Notes under the pieces: generated by a model
Databases searched by the model: none
Told to the model about the DNA's origin: nothing
The model's input: the letters and a program-made list of their open reading frames with translations, nothing else
In this document: positions 5,425 to 5,601 of the stretch, piece after piece
Layout: each line of letters starts with the position of its first letter
Position numbering within the stretch: the first letter of the stretch is position 1
Program-made: the position numbers and the translations under genes
NCBI GenBank assembly: GCA_015259035.1
Contig: JABZHC010000046.1
Span: forward strand, 1-5,601
Direction of reading: 5' to 3'
Length of the DNA stretch: 5,601 nt
Origin: Atopobium sp.
GTDB lineage: Bacteria; Actinomycetota; Coriobacteriia; Coriobacteriales; Atopobiaceae

Positions 5425-5601
5425 CTACTCAGCCAGCGCAACTACCTGATCAATAACCTTTGCTGGATCTGCAATAGCCAGCGAAGGATCCAACGTTAGA
5501 ACGCGACCCTCATCGCGTTTCTCGTCAAAACGCTCGTCGCCTTCAATGCCAATTGCAATGGCGAGAAGAACAACGTCGGCAGCGTCAACTTCGTCCTGCT
5601 C
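5425..5601 (-). CDS. PTS system fructose-family IIB component, C-terminal part
   Basis: The last 58 residues of a fructose-family IIB domain, running in frame to the right edge and ending at a TAG (5425-5427). IIB proteins of this family are about 100 residues and carry the cysteine that passes phosphate from IIA to the sugar. That cysteine (in the usual CPTG-type loop near the N-terminus) lies outside the window. The visible part has the typical ADVVLLAIAIGIEGDERFDEK pattern in two overlapping blocks: the hydrophobic ADVVLLA strand (residues 8-14 of the visible part) and the ERFDEKR segment (23-29), matching the usual 'RF.GKR' of the family. A final helix, DPAKVIDQVVALAE, follows. It lies 44 bases ahead of the IIC gene on the same strand, so it is a separate cistron of the same operon. 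The IIA component and the operon promoter must lie further right. Confidence 0.88.
   Translation of the reverse strand, partial: EQDEVDAADVVLLAIAIGIEGDERFDEKRDEGRVLTLDPSLAIADPAKVIDQVVALAE

Overview
The window most likely comes from a low-to-mid GC Gram-positive bacterium. I favour a member of the Coriobacteriia (Atopobium, Lancefieldella or Olsenella-like) from the overall feel of the TypA, PTS and small hypothetical proteins. That assignment is an impression from protein sequence and base composition, not a search result. The window is ordinary chromosomal sequence: nearly everything is on the minus strand, and I see no mobile element, CRISPR array, tRNA or rRNA.

Layout from right to left, in the direction of transcription. 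A sugar-uptake operon enters from the right edge: the 3' part of a fructose-family PTS IIB (5425-5601), a complete PTS IIC (4310-5380) and a GatZ/KbaZ-family protein (2900-4180). The 129-nt gap between IIC and the GatZ-like gene holds a very strong hairpin. Three successive inverted repeats (2788-2897) follow the GatZ-like gene, and the last looks like an intrinsic terminator. Next come a small acidic hypothetical protein (2272-2730) and the translational GTPase typA/bipA (305-2143). A strong intrinsic terminator (241-280) closes typA.

On the left edge, the last 45 codons of an unidentified plus-strand gene (1-138) converge on typA. The convergent gap contains three perfect or near-perfect tandem 10-bp copies of GGGCGGTTTT.

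How the genes work together: IIB and IIC would import and phosphorylate a ketose (or related sugar), and the GatZ-like protein would process the phosphorylated product. It could be the companion subunit of a tagatose-bisphosphate aldolase, or a sugar-phosphate 4-epimerase, a reaction known for one member of this family. The small hypothetical protein and typA form a separate housekeeping block. The most interesting points are the uncertain chemistry of the GatZ-like protein, the leader structure in front of it, and the G-rich tandem repeat. I did not find convincing evidence of a wholly new system.
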